DNA from: an uncultured Campylobacter sp.
Lineage (GTDB): Bacteria > Campylobacterota > Campylobacteria > Campylobacterales > Campylobacteraceae
NCBI RefSeq assembly: GCF_937997465.1
Contig: NZ_CALKTQ010000037.1
Location: 1-16,611, forward strand
DNA: 16,611 bases
Reading direction: 5' to 3'
How positions within the stretch are numbered: the stretch's first letter is position 1; each line of letters begins with the position of its first letter. This document shows positions 1 to 7,088 of this stretch, in pieces. Below the pieces are notes generated by a model. That model saw only the letters and a program-made list of their open reading frames with translations, made no database searches and was not told the origin of the DNA. Both the position numbers and the translations under genes were made by a program.

Positions 1-2
1 AC

Positions 3-2138
3 CTAGCAGGCGAAATTTACAACGACGACGAGGGCGTAAAACTAACGCTTTGCGGCTCACACAAGCAGATAGAAGAGTTTGAAAAAGCTCTGCACGAGGA
101 GCTACCAAGCCTCGCTCGCATCGACGAGATGCGAAAAACCGAGCTAGAGGGCGCGAAATTTGACGAGTTTAAGATAGTCGCCTCAAAATCAGCTAAAAAG
201 CACGCGCCTATCTTGCCCGATTTTGCCCTTTGCGCAGACTGCGAGCGCGAGTTTTACGACCCTGCAGACCCGAGGTATCATTATCCTTTTATCAACTGCA
301 CCAACTGCGGCCCGAGGTTTTCTATTATCGAGTCGCTGCCTTACGACCGCGCAAACACGACGATGAACGCGTTTAAGATGTGCAAATTTTGCAGCGGCGA
401 ATACAAAAATCCGCTAAATCGCCGCTATCACGCACAGCCCGTTTCCTGCCCAAACTGCGGGCCTAGGCTTGCTTTAAAAGATAAATTCGGGCGAGTTTTA
501 GCACGGGATAACGAAAGCGCAAAGCAGGCCGCGCGTCTCATAAACGAGGGTAAAATTTTAGCCGTAAAGGGGCTTGGCGGATTTCATCTGATGTGCCGTT
601 TAAAGGAGGATACGGTAGGGCTGCTAAGAGAGCGCAAAAAGCGACCTAAAAAGCCATTTGCCGTGATGTGCAAAGACCTCGCGCGCGCTAAAAAATACGC
701 TCAAATTTCGCCCGAGGAGCAGCGCCTTTTAAGCTCAAATTTAAAACCGATCGTCGTTTTACAAAGCTTGCCTGGCGTGCCGGTTCCGTCAAATTTAGCG
801 CCAGGACTAAATAAAATCGGCATATTTTTGCCATACACGGGCGTTCATCTTTTGCTTTTTGAGTACTTAGATGGCGACGTGATCGCTACCTCGGCCAATG
901 TCTCGGGCGAGCCCATCATATATGGCGAAAAAGACCTGCGAGAAAAGCTTGGCTGTGTGATAGATTTTTATCTGGATAACGACCGCGAGATACACTCGCC
1001 AAGCGACGATAGTATCGCATTCGTAGCAGACGGCGAGCCTGTTTTTATCCGCACGAGCCGCGGCGTGCATCCCAAATTTATCCGCACGAAATTTAAGAGC
1101 GAAAAGACCGTTTTAGCCGTCGGAGCGGAGCTAAAAAATCAGTTTGCGATCTTTAAGGACGGCGAGCTGATGATAAGCCCGTATATCGGCGACCTGAAAA
1201 ACGTCGCGACCTATGAGCGGTTTTGCGCGCTAATCAAGTTTTTTAGCGAGATTTACGAGCTAAAATTTGATGAGATCGCGGCTGATTTGCATCCGCATTT
1301 TTTAAACTTGAAGTGGGCGCGCGAGTACTCCGCAAATTTCGGCTCCAAAATCACGCAAATCCAGCACCATCATGCGCATTTGCTTTCGGTGATTTTAGAA
1401 AACGATCTGGACGCAAAGCGCGAGTATCTGGGCTTTTGCTTTGACGGTACGGGATACGGCGCGGACGGGAGCGTCTGGGGCGGAGAGATCCTAAAAGTGC
1501 GCGGCAAAGAGTACGAGCGAGTTTGCAGATTTGACGAAATTTTACTGATCGGCGGCGAAGCTAGCGTGAAAAATATCTGGCAGATTGCTTATGCCGCAAT
1601 TTTAAAATATGATTTAGAGAGCGAGGCGGAGGCGTTTTTGGCCAAATTTGAGCCAGCCAAGCGAAAAAATCTAAAAATCCTGCACGAAAAGCAAATAAAC
1701 TGCGTCAAAACCAGCTCACTTGGACGCATATTTGACGCATTTGCGGCGGTGATCCTCGGGCTTGATAGCATCAGCTATGAGGGCGAGGCAGGGATGAGCC
1801 TAGAAGCGCTTTATGATGCAAATTTAGACGCTTGCTACGAGTTTGAAATCATGAACGACAAAATTTGCTTTAAAGAGGCCTTTAAAAGAGCTTTAAAAGA
1901 CGATGCAAAAACGGCTGCAACGGGCTTTATAAAAGGGCTGGCAAAGCTCGTAGCGGACGTAGCTTGCGCGCAGCCTAACGACGTCTTGCTCGCAGGCGGA
2001 GTTTTTCAAAATAAGGCCCTGCTTGAAAATGTAATTTTAATTCTTAAGCAAAAAAGTAAGAAGTATTACATAAATAAGAACTTTTCGTCAAACGACTCTT
2101 CGGTAGCTATCGGTCAGATCGCGCTTACATTAATTTAA
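3..2138 (+). CDS. hypF: Carbamoyltransferase HypF, hydrogenase maturation (5' partial)
   Basis: HypF transfers the carbamoyl group of carbamoyl phosphate, through an adenylate, to the C-terminal cysteine of HypE. This is the first step of cyanide-ligand synthesis for [NiFe]-hydrogenase. The frame is open from base 3, so the true start lies upstream and the ATG at 129 is internal. The first 40 or so visible codons look like the end of the N-terminal acylphosphatase domain. Two CX2C-X18-CX2C zinc fingers follow, with Cys codons at 231, 240, 297, 306 and at 381, 390, 447, 456. Next come a YrdC-like domain (about 510-1070, with KKRPKKPFAVM and ATSANVSGEP) and a Kae1-like carbamoyltransferase domain with HHHAH at 1365-1379, FDGTGYGADGSVWGGE and AGGVFQNKAL. 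711 residues are visible, against about 750 for the family, so little is missing. It is unusually separated from hypBCDEA by four genes. Confidence 0.97.
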   Translation, partial: LAGEIYNDDEGVKLTLCGSHKQIEEFEKALHEELPSLARIDEMRKTELEGAKFDEFKIVASKSAKKHAPILPDFALCADCEREFYDPADPRYHYPFINCTNCGPRFSIIESLPYDRANTTMNAFKMCKFCSGEYKNPLNRRYHAQPVSCPNCGPRLALKDKFGRVLARDNESAKQAARLINEGKILAVKGLGGFHLMCRLKEDTVGLLRERKKRPKKPFAVMCKDLARAKKYAQISPEEQRLLSSNLKPIVVLQSLPGVPVPSNLAPGLNKIGIFLPYTGVHLLLFEYLDGDVIATSANVSGEPIIYGEKDLREKLGCVIDFYLDNDREIHSPSDDSIAFVADGEPVFIRTSRGVHPKFIRTKFKSEKTVLAVGAELKNQFAIFKDGELMISPYIGDLKNVATYERFCALIKFFSEIYELKFDEIAADLHPHFLNLKWAREYSANFGSKITQIQHHHAHLLSVILENDLDAKREYLGFCFDGTGYGADGSVWGGEILKVRGKEYERVCRFDEILLIGGEASVKNIWQIAYAAILKYDLESEAEAFLAKFEPAKRKNLKILHEKQINCVKTSSLGRIFDAFAAVILGLDSISYEGEAGMSLEALYDANLDACYEFEIMNDKICFKEAFKRALKDDAKTAATGFIKGLAKLVADVACAQPNDVLLAGGVFQNKALLENVILILKQKSKKYYINKNFSSNDSSVAIGQIALTLI

Positions 2139-2161
2139 ATTAAAGTTTTCTGATGTATAAT
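2130..2161 (+). promoter_or_regulatory. nikR promoter with a palindrome in the -35 region
   Basis: A perfect TATAAT lies at 2156-2161, giving a start near 2168 and a leader of about 20 bases before nikR. A perfect 14-base palindrome, TTAATTTAAATTAA, lies at 2130-2143, across the hypF stop codon and where a -35 box would sit. AATAAT follows at 2166-2171. The -10 is clear. A role of the palindrome as an operator, for example in NikR autoregulation, is inference. Confidence 0.6.
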
Positions 2162-2189
2162 AACTAATAATTTCTTTAAGGAGGCGATA

Positions 2190-2603
2190 GTGGAAAACAT
2201 CATAAGATTTAGCGTCTCGTTGCCAAAGCAGTTATTAGACGAACTTGACAACAAAATAGGCGCTCAGGGCTATGCTTCGAGAAGCGAATTTACTCGCGAT
2301 CTGATTAGGGAAAAAATAGTAAATGACAGCTGGAAAGACGCGGACGAGGATCTCATCGGCGTTTTGACGCTCATCTATTTGCACCACCAAAACGACCTCG
2401 TCGTGAAAATGATGGACATCGAGCACCAGGCAAATTTGCACATCGCCTGCACGACTCACGTCCATATAGATCACGACAACTGCCTGGAGACTCTCATACT
2501 GCGCGGTAAAGCGGGAGCTATCGAGAAATTTTCGGAAAAAATGGGCGGACTAAAAGGGGTTAAATTTTCAAAACTAACCAAAGCAGCCGTCCCGCGCTCA
2601 TAA
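2190..2603 (+). CDS. nikR: Nickel-responsive transcriptional regulator NikR
   Basis: This is a nickel-sensing ribbon-helix-helix regulator of 137 residues, normal for the family (about 130-150). The N-terminal RHH DNA-binding part (residues 3-45, IIRFSVSLPKQLLDELD then SRSEFTRDLIRE) is followed by the ACT-like nickel-binding domain. The four high-affinity nickel ligands line up with E. coli H76, H87, H89 and C95 as H79, H90, H92 and C98 (HVHIDHDNC), so the sensor looks intact. The start is GTG, supported by an AAGGAGG at 2178-2184 five bases upstream. It has its own promoter just after hypF and a hairpin after its end, so it is probably monocistronic. In Helicobacter and Campylobacter, NikR controls nickel uptake and nickel enzymes. 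Position between hypF and hypB suggests hydrogenase-linked nickel control here, which is inference. Confidence 0.96.
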   Translation: MENIIRFSVSLPKQLLDELDNKIGAQGYASRSEFTRDLIREKIVNDSWKDADEDLIGVLTLIYLHHQNDLVVKMMDIEHQANLHIACTTHVHIDHDNCLETLILRGKAGAIEKFSEKMGGLKGVKFSKLTKAAVPRS

Positions 2604-2612
2604 TGCTTAAGA

Positions 2613-2651
2613 TGTGGGCAAGCTTGATAAGCCATATCAAATTTGCCCGCA
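2613..2651 (+). terminator. Hairpin after nikR, possible terminator
   Basis: The arms GGGCAAGCTTGATA (2616-2629) and TATCAAATTTGCCC (2635-2648) pair except for a 2x2 internal mismatch, around the 5-base loop AGCCA. Three more outer pairs, one of them a wobble, extend it to 2613/2651. It begins ten bases after the nikR stop. No U-run follows directly (next is AAAGTCTCTCTTTT), so termination is likely but not proven. Confidence 0.5.
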
Positions 2652-2689
2652 AAAGTCTCTCTTTTATCACGCATTTATCTCTTTAACGC

Positions 2690-2695
2690 TAAAAT
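2690..2695 (+). promoter_or_regulatory. Possible -10 box for the nhaA unit
   Basis: TAAAAT at 2690-2695, preceded by T-rich DNA (TTTATCTCTTT), would start transcription near 2702, about 33 bases before nhaA. This is a weak match judged by eye; no clear -35 is present. Confidence 0.35.
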
Positions 2696-2734
2696 TATCA
2701 GGATTTATCACTATTTTTATTTCAAGGTTAAAAT

Positions 2735-3919
2735 TTGAAACATATCTCTTTTAAAAATTTCGTCCAAAACGAGGCTAGTTCGGGTATCTTGCTCATCCTC
2801 GCCGCGATTTTTGCGATGATATTTCAAAACGGCTTTTTGAGCGAATTTTATAACTCATTTTTACGCATAAACATGGGCGTGGTTTTTGGCGAATTTAGCC
2901 TGCAAAAGCCGCTTATTTTATGGGTAAACGACGGGCTCATGGCGGTATTTTTCTTTCTTTTAGGGCTGGAGCTAAAGCGCGAGATAATCGAGGGCGAGAT
3001 GCGAAATCCCGCTCAGATCGTGCTGCCTACCGTGGGTGCGGTCGGCGGCATAGTCATGCCAGCGCTCGTTTTTTACGCGTTTAACCACGCCGATGCTTTT
3101 GCGCTAAAAGGCTGGGCGATCCCGACTGCGACAGATACGGCGTTTGCGCTGGGGCTTATCATGATCCTTGGCAAAAGAGTGCCGGCGAGTCTTAAAATTT
3201 TCCTCGTGACGCTCTCTATCATCGACGACGTTTGCGCGATTTTAATAATGGCGATATTTTACAGCGGACATCTCTCAGCAGTATCGTTTATAGTTGCCGG
3301 AGCGGCTACTTTGGGGCTTTTAGCCTTAAATTTAGCCGGCGTAAATAAAAAAGCCTGCTACGTGATTTTGGGCATTATCCTTTGGGTGAGCGTGCTAAAA
3401 TCAGGCGTGCATGCGACGCTAGCTGGCGTCGTGGCGGCATTTTTCATACCGCTTAAGGCAAAAGACGGCGAGGGCTCGATGCTAAAGCAGATCGAGCATG
3501 ACTTGCACGGTTACGTCGCCTTTTTCGTGTTACCGGTGTTTGCCTTCGTAAACGCTGGCATCTCGCTAAAAGGTATCGGGCTGGAGCAGATTTTCCACCC
3601 CGTATCGCTGGGCGTCATATTGGGGCTGTTTGCAGGCAAGCAGCTTGGGGTGTTTGGATTTTGCTTTCTTGCGATCAAATTTAAGCTCGCAAAGCTACCC
3701 AAATACTGCAATCTGGCTCAGTTTTACGGCCTTTGTTTGCTTACTGGTATCGGCTTTACGATGAGTCTTTTTATAAATTCGCTCTCATATCACGACACCT
3801 ACGAGTTTGCGTACGCCGATAAGCTTGCGGTACTTATCGCGTCGCTGATCTCGGGCGGGGCGGGTTATGCGGTGCTCTACTGGGTCGGGCGACACAGGAT
3901 AATGAAATGCGTGGAGTAG
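2735..3919 (+). CDS. nhaA: Na+/H+ antiporter NhaA
   Basis: NhaA exports Na+ (or Li+) in exchange for about two protons across the inner membrane and supports sodium and pH homeostasis. The 394-residue protein is almost all hydrophobic, as expected for a 12-helix carrier, and its length is normal. The ion-site residues are present: D134 in TATDTAFALG and the adjacent pair D164-D165 in SIIDDVCAI (E. coli D133, D163, D164). K302 in FAGKQLG matches E. coli K300. The conserved stretch DGLMAVFFFLLGLELKRE is at residues 66-83. The start is TTG with AAGG at 2724-2727 seven bases upstream. No better in-frame start fits the N-terminal sequence KHISFKNFVQNEASSG. It begins a close-packed three-gene unit: the next gene starts four bases after its stop. 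Confidence 0.96.
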   Translation: MKHISFKNFVQNEASSGILLILAAIFAMIFQNGFLSEFYNSFLRINMGVVFGEFSLQKPLILWVNDGLMAVFFFLLGLELKREIIEGEMRNPAQIVLPTVGAVGGIVMPALVFYAFNHADAFALKGWAIPTATDTAFALGLIMILGKRVPASLKIFLVTLSIIDDVCAILIMAIFYSGHLSAVSFIVAGAATLGLLALNLAGVNKKACYVILGIILWVSVLKSGVHATLAGVVAAFFIPLKAKDGEGSMLKQIEHDLHGYVAFFVLPVFAFVNAGISLKGIGLEQIFHPVSLGVILGLFAGKQLGVFGFCFLAIKFKLAKLPKYCNLAQFYGLCLLTGIGFTMSLFINSLSYHDTYEFAYADKLAVLIASLISGGAGYAVLYWVGRHRIMKCVE

Positions 3920-3923
3920 AAAA

Positions 3924-5207
3924 ATGATGATATTTTATAAAAATTTTCTCGCTGACGAGCTTGCGAAGTGGCGAGAGGACGGGCTAATAAGCGATGAGGC
4001 GGCGCGCAAGATAGCTGCTAGATACGATATAGATTTATCGGGCGCAAACGAGCGGCGAAGCTTTATATTAAAGCTCGTAGCGTATCTGTTTTTGGCGCTT
4101 TCGCTATTTACGCTTGTGGGCGCAAACTGGGAGGAGCTGCCGCGCGCAGTGAGGCTAATCATCGTGCTTGGCATACTCGCAGTGGTAAATTTTAGCGGAG
4201 TTTTGGCGCAGAAAAACGGCAAAGAGACGCAGGCTACGACGCTGTTTTTTCTAGGGAACTTTTGCTACGGCGCGGCGATCGTTTTAGTCGCGCAAATTTA
4301 CCATCTAGGCGAGCATATGCCAAACGGCGTGCTGCTGTGGGCGGTCGGAGCTTTGGCACTTGGACTTGCTACGCGCAAGTCCATCATCACGCTTCAGGCT
4401 CTTATTTTGGGACTTGTTTGGTTTTTGATGGAGTTTGAGTTTAGCGGCGTTTCGCACGGATTTTTGCTGTTTATCGTAGCTTCGGCTGCGGTGCTTTGGC
4501 GCGACGATTCGCGACTACTTGCTGGCGCGCTTTTTGCGAGCGTGTTTGCTTATATCGTCTCTTTCGTGCTTTACGAGCGGTATTTTCTAGCTGATTTGCG
4601 CGTGGACGACGCGTTTTACGGCGTTCATTTTTTTGCTCTTAGCTACTGCTTGCTAGCCGTTTGCGCTTCGTTTTTGCTTGAGAGAGCGGGTAAATTTGAA
4701 CTCGCGTTTTATCTCAAAACCGTCGGCATCGTCTGCGGCGCTGGCATCTTGTGTTTTGATATGTCGCTTTACGAGGACTTGCATTTTTCGTGTCCGTGGC
4801 CTTATGGCACGCAGAGTTATGAGAATGTTTTGAACGGCGTTACATTTTTAAAAAGCGTGTTTGGAGCGCTGTTTATGGCTTTTTGCGCGGCCTCTTTGGG
4901 ACTTGCGTTTTACTTTAAAAAATACGCCGCCGCAACGGTCGGAGCGCTTTTGGTTGCGCTACCGTTTATCTTGGACGCGTTTGCGGGCTATGAGGAGGGC
5001 GTGTTTTCGCTCATCGGCGTTTGCGTCGCGGTCGCTCTTATCAAGCAAAATAATATGAAATTTGGCGTCGCGCTTATCTTTTGGGTGGCGTTCGTGCGCT
5101 ACGTCGATCTAGTCGGCGATTACGTCAGCGCCAGCGCGCTATTTTTGGTATTTGCGCTCGTAGTGCTCGGGGTCTCTAAGATATCTAAAAAAAGGAGCGC
5201 GAGATGA
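3924..5207 (+). CDS. DUF2157-type polytopic membrane protein
   Basis: Function is unknown. The 427-residue protein opens with a soluble stretch (residues 8-40, LADELAKWREDGLISDEAAR) typical of DUF2157 proteins, where a short helical domain with an L-x2-W-x2-x-G-x-I-S pattern precedes membrane helices. From about residue 45 onward it is a string of hydrophobic segments, roughly twelve by eye, broken by short loops, ending in a basic tail (KISKKRSAR). At this length it may combine the DUF2157 and DUF4401 regions that are often separate. It starts four bases after nhaA with GGAG at 3913-3916 and overlaps the next gene by four bases (ATGA), so the three genes are very likely cotranscribed and the last two translationally coupled. 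Pairing of DUF2157/DUF4401 proteins with a GDYXXLXY protein is seen in other bacteria, from memory. Confidence 0.85.
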   Translation: MMIFYKNFLADELAKWREDGLISDEAARKIAARYDIDLSGANERRSFILKLVAYLFLALSLFTLVGANWEELPRAVRLIIVLGILAVVNFSGVLAQKNGKETQATTLFFLGNFCYGAAIVLVAQIYHLGEHMPNGVLLWAVGALALGLATRKSIITLQALILGLVWFLMEFEFSGVSHGFLLFIVASAAVLWRDDSRLLAGALFASVFAYIVSFVLYERYFLADLRVDDAFYGVHFFALSYCLLAVCASFLLERAGKFELAFYLKTVGIVCGAGILCFDMSLYEDLHFSCPWPYGTQSYENVLNGVTFLKSVFGALFMAFCAASLGLAFYFKKYAAATVGALLVALPFILDAFAGYEEGVFSLIGVCVAVALIKQNNMKFGVALIFWVAFVRYVDLVGDYVSASALFLVFALVVLGVSKISKKRSAR

Positions 5208-5731
5208 AACTAAAGCTGATTTTTGCCGCCGCTGTATTTCAAATTTTAGCCGTGATAGCGATGCTTGCGTATGCGTACGCGCCGATATATTTTGGCAAAG
5301 AGATCTTGCTACGAACTACGGTTTACGATCCGCGCGATATGTTTCGCGGCGATTACGTGCGCCTTAGCTACGGGTTTGCGAGCGTTTACGAGCTGGACAA
5401 AAGAGACTCAAATTTGAGCAAAAGGCAGCAGCTGCACGGCACAAAAATTTACGCTATCTTAAAGCAGGACAAAGATGGCAAGTATAAATTTGATAGATAT
5501 AGCTTCGAGCGGCCTAGCGGCGGTACGTTTTTAGCTGGAAGGGTTGATTATAATACCGCAAATTTTGGCATCGAGGCCTTTTTTATGCCGCCTAAAAAGG
5601 CGCAGCAGATGGAGCGAGATATGATGGAGTTTAACGCCACCGCCGTAATCAGCGTGATGGATAACGGCAAAGCTTGCATCAAAGATATCGTGCTAGAAAA
5701 ACCAAACGTTGGCAAGTCTCGCGGACATTAA
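5204..5731 (+). CDS. GDYXXLXY-motif protein, membrane-anchored
   Basis: This 175-residue protein has one N-terminal hydrophobic helix (about residues 5-26), probably a signal anchor, followed by a soluble domain likely outside the cytoplasm. The signature GDYVRLSY at residues 49-56, preceded by DPRDMFR, places it in the GDYXXLXY family, of unknown biochemical function. The start ATG overlaps the TGA of the DUF2157 gene, with AAAAGGAG just upstream at 5190-5197. Its conserved pairing with the upstream membrane protein suggests the two form one complex; the substrate or role cannot be read from the sequence. It is the last gene of the nhaA unit, followed by inverted repeats. Confidence 0.85.
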   Translation: MKLKLIFAAAVFQILAVIAMLAYAYAPIYFGKEILLRTTVYDPRDMFRGDYVRLSYGFASVYELDKRDSNLSKRQQLHGTKIYAILKQDKDGKYKFDRYSFERPSGGTFLAGRVDYNTANFGIEAFFMPPKKAQQMERDMMEFNATAVISVMDNGKACIKDIVLEKPNVGKSRGH

Positions 5732-5747
5732 ATTTATCGGCAAAGAG

Positions 5748-5787
5748 GGCTAAATTTGACTAGACTTATCCGAAGTCAAATTTAGCC
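5748..5787 (+). terminator. Perfect 14-bp stem hairpin downstream of the nhaA unit
   Basis: GGCTAAATTTGACT (5748-5761) is perfectly complementary to AGTCAAATTTAGCC (5774-5787), with a 12-base loop. It lies 16 bases after the last stop of the nhaA unit, where a terminator would be expected. No U-run follows, so it may instead stabilise the mRNA end or act with the repeat cluster next to it. Confidence 0.5.
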
Positions 5788-5832
5788 TGAGCCGTCAAAT
5801 TTGACGCGGCTTAAATTTGAGTCAAATTTGAC
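5748..5832. repeat. Cluster of five AAATTTGA-based inverted and direct repeats
   Basis: Within 85 bases the word AAATTTGA, or its complement, occurs at five sites: TAAATTTGAC at 5751, GTCAAATTTA at 5775, the perfect 12-base palindrome GTCAAATTTGAC at 5794-5805 and again at 5821-5832, and TTAAATTTGA at 5811. The arms can pair in several alternative ways. The same palindrome occurs at 7976-7987 inside hypD. The cluster sits about 100 bases upstream of the hypB -10 box. Confidence 0.85.
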
Positions 5833-5910
5833 CGATCTCGCCTCCGCCGCAAAAATCTCAAAATATAAATAAAACGCAACGAAATAATATCCGCAAGGTA
5901 TGAAACTAAA

Positions 5911-5938
5911 GCAATTTTTTAACATCTAAGAGTATAAT
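5911..5938 (+). promoter_or_regulatory. Promoter of the hypBCDEA operon
   Basis: A perfect TATAAT at 5933-5938 is preceded by a T-run (GCAATTTTTT, 5911-5920), the usual Campylobacter sigma-70 arrangement with a weak -35. Transcription would begin near 5945, giving a leader of about 23 bases before hypB. The nine bases TATAATAAC are identical to those at the nikR promoter (2156-2164). AATAATA at 5883-5889 resembles half of the Helicobacter NikR box, but I find no matching partner. Confidence 0.7.
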
Positions 5939-5967
5939 AACCCCAAAAATCGCTAAGGAGAAACAAA

Positions 5968-6774
5968 ATGTGTAAAGATTGCGGATGCTCGCTGGGCGGA
6001 CACGACCACACCCATACTCACGCGGACGGCACGACTCACTCACATTCTCACGATCACGGCGCCGAGCACGGACACGGCGCGGCTCACGAGCATAGTCACG
6101 GCCACGCGCACCCTGCGCTAAACGACAGTAAAACCGTCGAAGTGATAACGAAAATTTTATCCCAAAACGACGAAGAGGCCGCGCACAATCGCGCTCATTT
6201 GGACGAGCACGGGATTTTATGCGTAAATCTCATGAGCAGCCCCGGCAGCGGAAAAACCACGCTTCTTGAAGCCACGATAAAAAGCGGTAAATTTAAAATC
6301 GGCGTCGTCGAAGGCGATCTAGAAACCAACCAAGACGCCGACCGCATCATAAAAGCAGGCGGCAAAGCCCATCAGATCACGACCGGGCAGGCATGTCATC
6401 TCGATGCCTTTATGGTGCACGAGGGGCTTCATCATCTGCCGCTAGAGGGCCTTGATATAGTTTTCGTTGAAAACGTCGGCAACCTCGTTTGCCCGGCTAG
6501 CTACGACGTGGGCTCGCACTTTAACGTAGTGCTGCTATCGGTGCCGGAGGGCGACGATAAGGTAGCCAAATACCCGGTAATGTTTCGCGCCGCCGATCTC
6601 ATCGTGATAACCAAAACTTCGCTGTTGCCGCATTTTGAATTTGACGTTAAAAAAGTCGTCAAAGAGGCTCGCAAGCTAAATCCGAAGGTCGATGTTATCG
6701 AGCTAGATGCAAAAACCGGCGAAGGTATGGAGAAGTGGCTAAATTTCTTAAAATTTAAAAAAGAGCTTAGATAA
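5968..6774 (+). CDS. hypB: Nickel-binding GTPase HypB, hydrogenase maturation
   Basis: HypB is a SIMIBI-class GTPase that works with HypA to insert nickel into the [NiFe]-hydrogenase large subunit. Two N-terminal metal sites are visible: the CXXCGC motif at residues 2-7, a high-affinity nickel site in E. coli HypB, and a tract with 15 histidines in residues 12-48, suited to nickel storage. The GTPase domain follows, with the P-loop SSPGSGKTT (residues 90-98), the EGDLETNQDADR region (115-126) and the G-domain metal ligands C143-H144 (GQACHLD) and C175 (NLVCPASYD). The 268-residue length is usual for a His-rich HypB. ATG is preceded by AAGGAG at 5955-5960. The stop overlaps the hypC start by one base (TAATG), so the two are coupled. 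This is the first gene of the operon. Confidence 0.98.
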   Translation: MCKDCGCSLGGHDHTHTHADGTTHSHSHDHGAEHGHGAAHEHSHGHAHPALNDSKTVEVITKILSQNDEEAAHNRAHLDEHGILCVNLMSSPGSGKTTLLEATIKSGKFKIGVVEGDLETNQDADRIIKAGGKAHQITTGQACHLDAFMVHEGLHHLPLEGLDIVFVENVGNLVCPASYDVGSHFNVVLLSVPEGDDKVAKYPVMFRAADLIVITKTSLLPHFEFDVKKVVKEARKLNPKVDVIELDAKTGEGMEKWLNFLKFKKELR

Positions 6775-7088
6775 TGTGCCTCTCAATCCCGTCAAAAGTA
6801 ATCGCGATCGACGAAGATAATGTCGCTACCGTAGAGACGCTAGGCGTGAGTCGCCGCGTGAGCCTAGATCTCATCGCCGAGCCCGTGGCCGTGGGCGAAT
6901 ACGTACTCATCCACGTCGGCTACGCGATGGAAAAAATCGATACGAAATTTGCGCTAGAGAGTATCGAAATCTACCGCCAAATCGCCAAAGATATGGAGAG
7001 CGGCCAGATCGGCGCGGACGAAGGCGACGCCGGGTTAGGCGCTATGCAAGCGGCGGCAAACGAACCAAACGCAAAGGAAAAAGCGTGA
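6774..7088 (+). CDS. hypC: Hydrogenase assembly chaperone HypC
   Basis: HypC binds HypD, carries the Fe(CN)2CO unit and delivers it to the hydrogenase large subunit. The diagnostic N-terminus MCLSIP is present; after removal of Met, C2 is the functional N-terminal cysteine. The conserved HVGYAMEKID is at residues 47-56, with H47 probably matching the conserved histidine. The HypC core ends near residue 75. The last 30 or so residues form an acidic, alanine-rich tail (from about MESGQIGADEGDAG) that makes this protein, at 104 residues, somewhat longer than the common 75-95. The gene overlaps hypB by one base and hypD by four (GTGA). Paralogues such as HybG share the motif, but the operon supports HypC. 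Confidence 0.97.
   Translation: MCLSIPSKVIAIDEDNVATVETLGVSRRVSLDLIAEPVAVGEYVLIHVGYAMEKIDTKFALESIEIYRQIAKDMESGQIGADEGDAGLGAMQAAANEPNAKEKA

Noticed and set aside
5748..5832. The repeat cluster as a CRISPR array
   Set aside because: Repeat units are about 10-12 bases, irregularly spaced, in both orientations, and no cas gene is nearby.
5898..5925. GTATGA at 5898-5903 as an E. coli-type NikR operator
   Set aside because: The E. coli site needs TCATAC sixteen bases further on; here that position reads TAACAT, so the dyad is missing.
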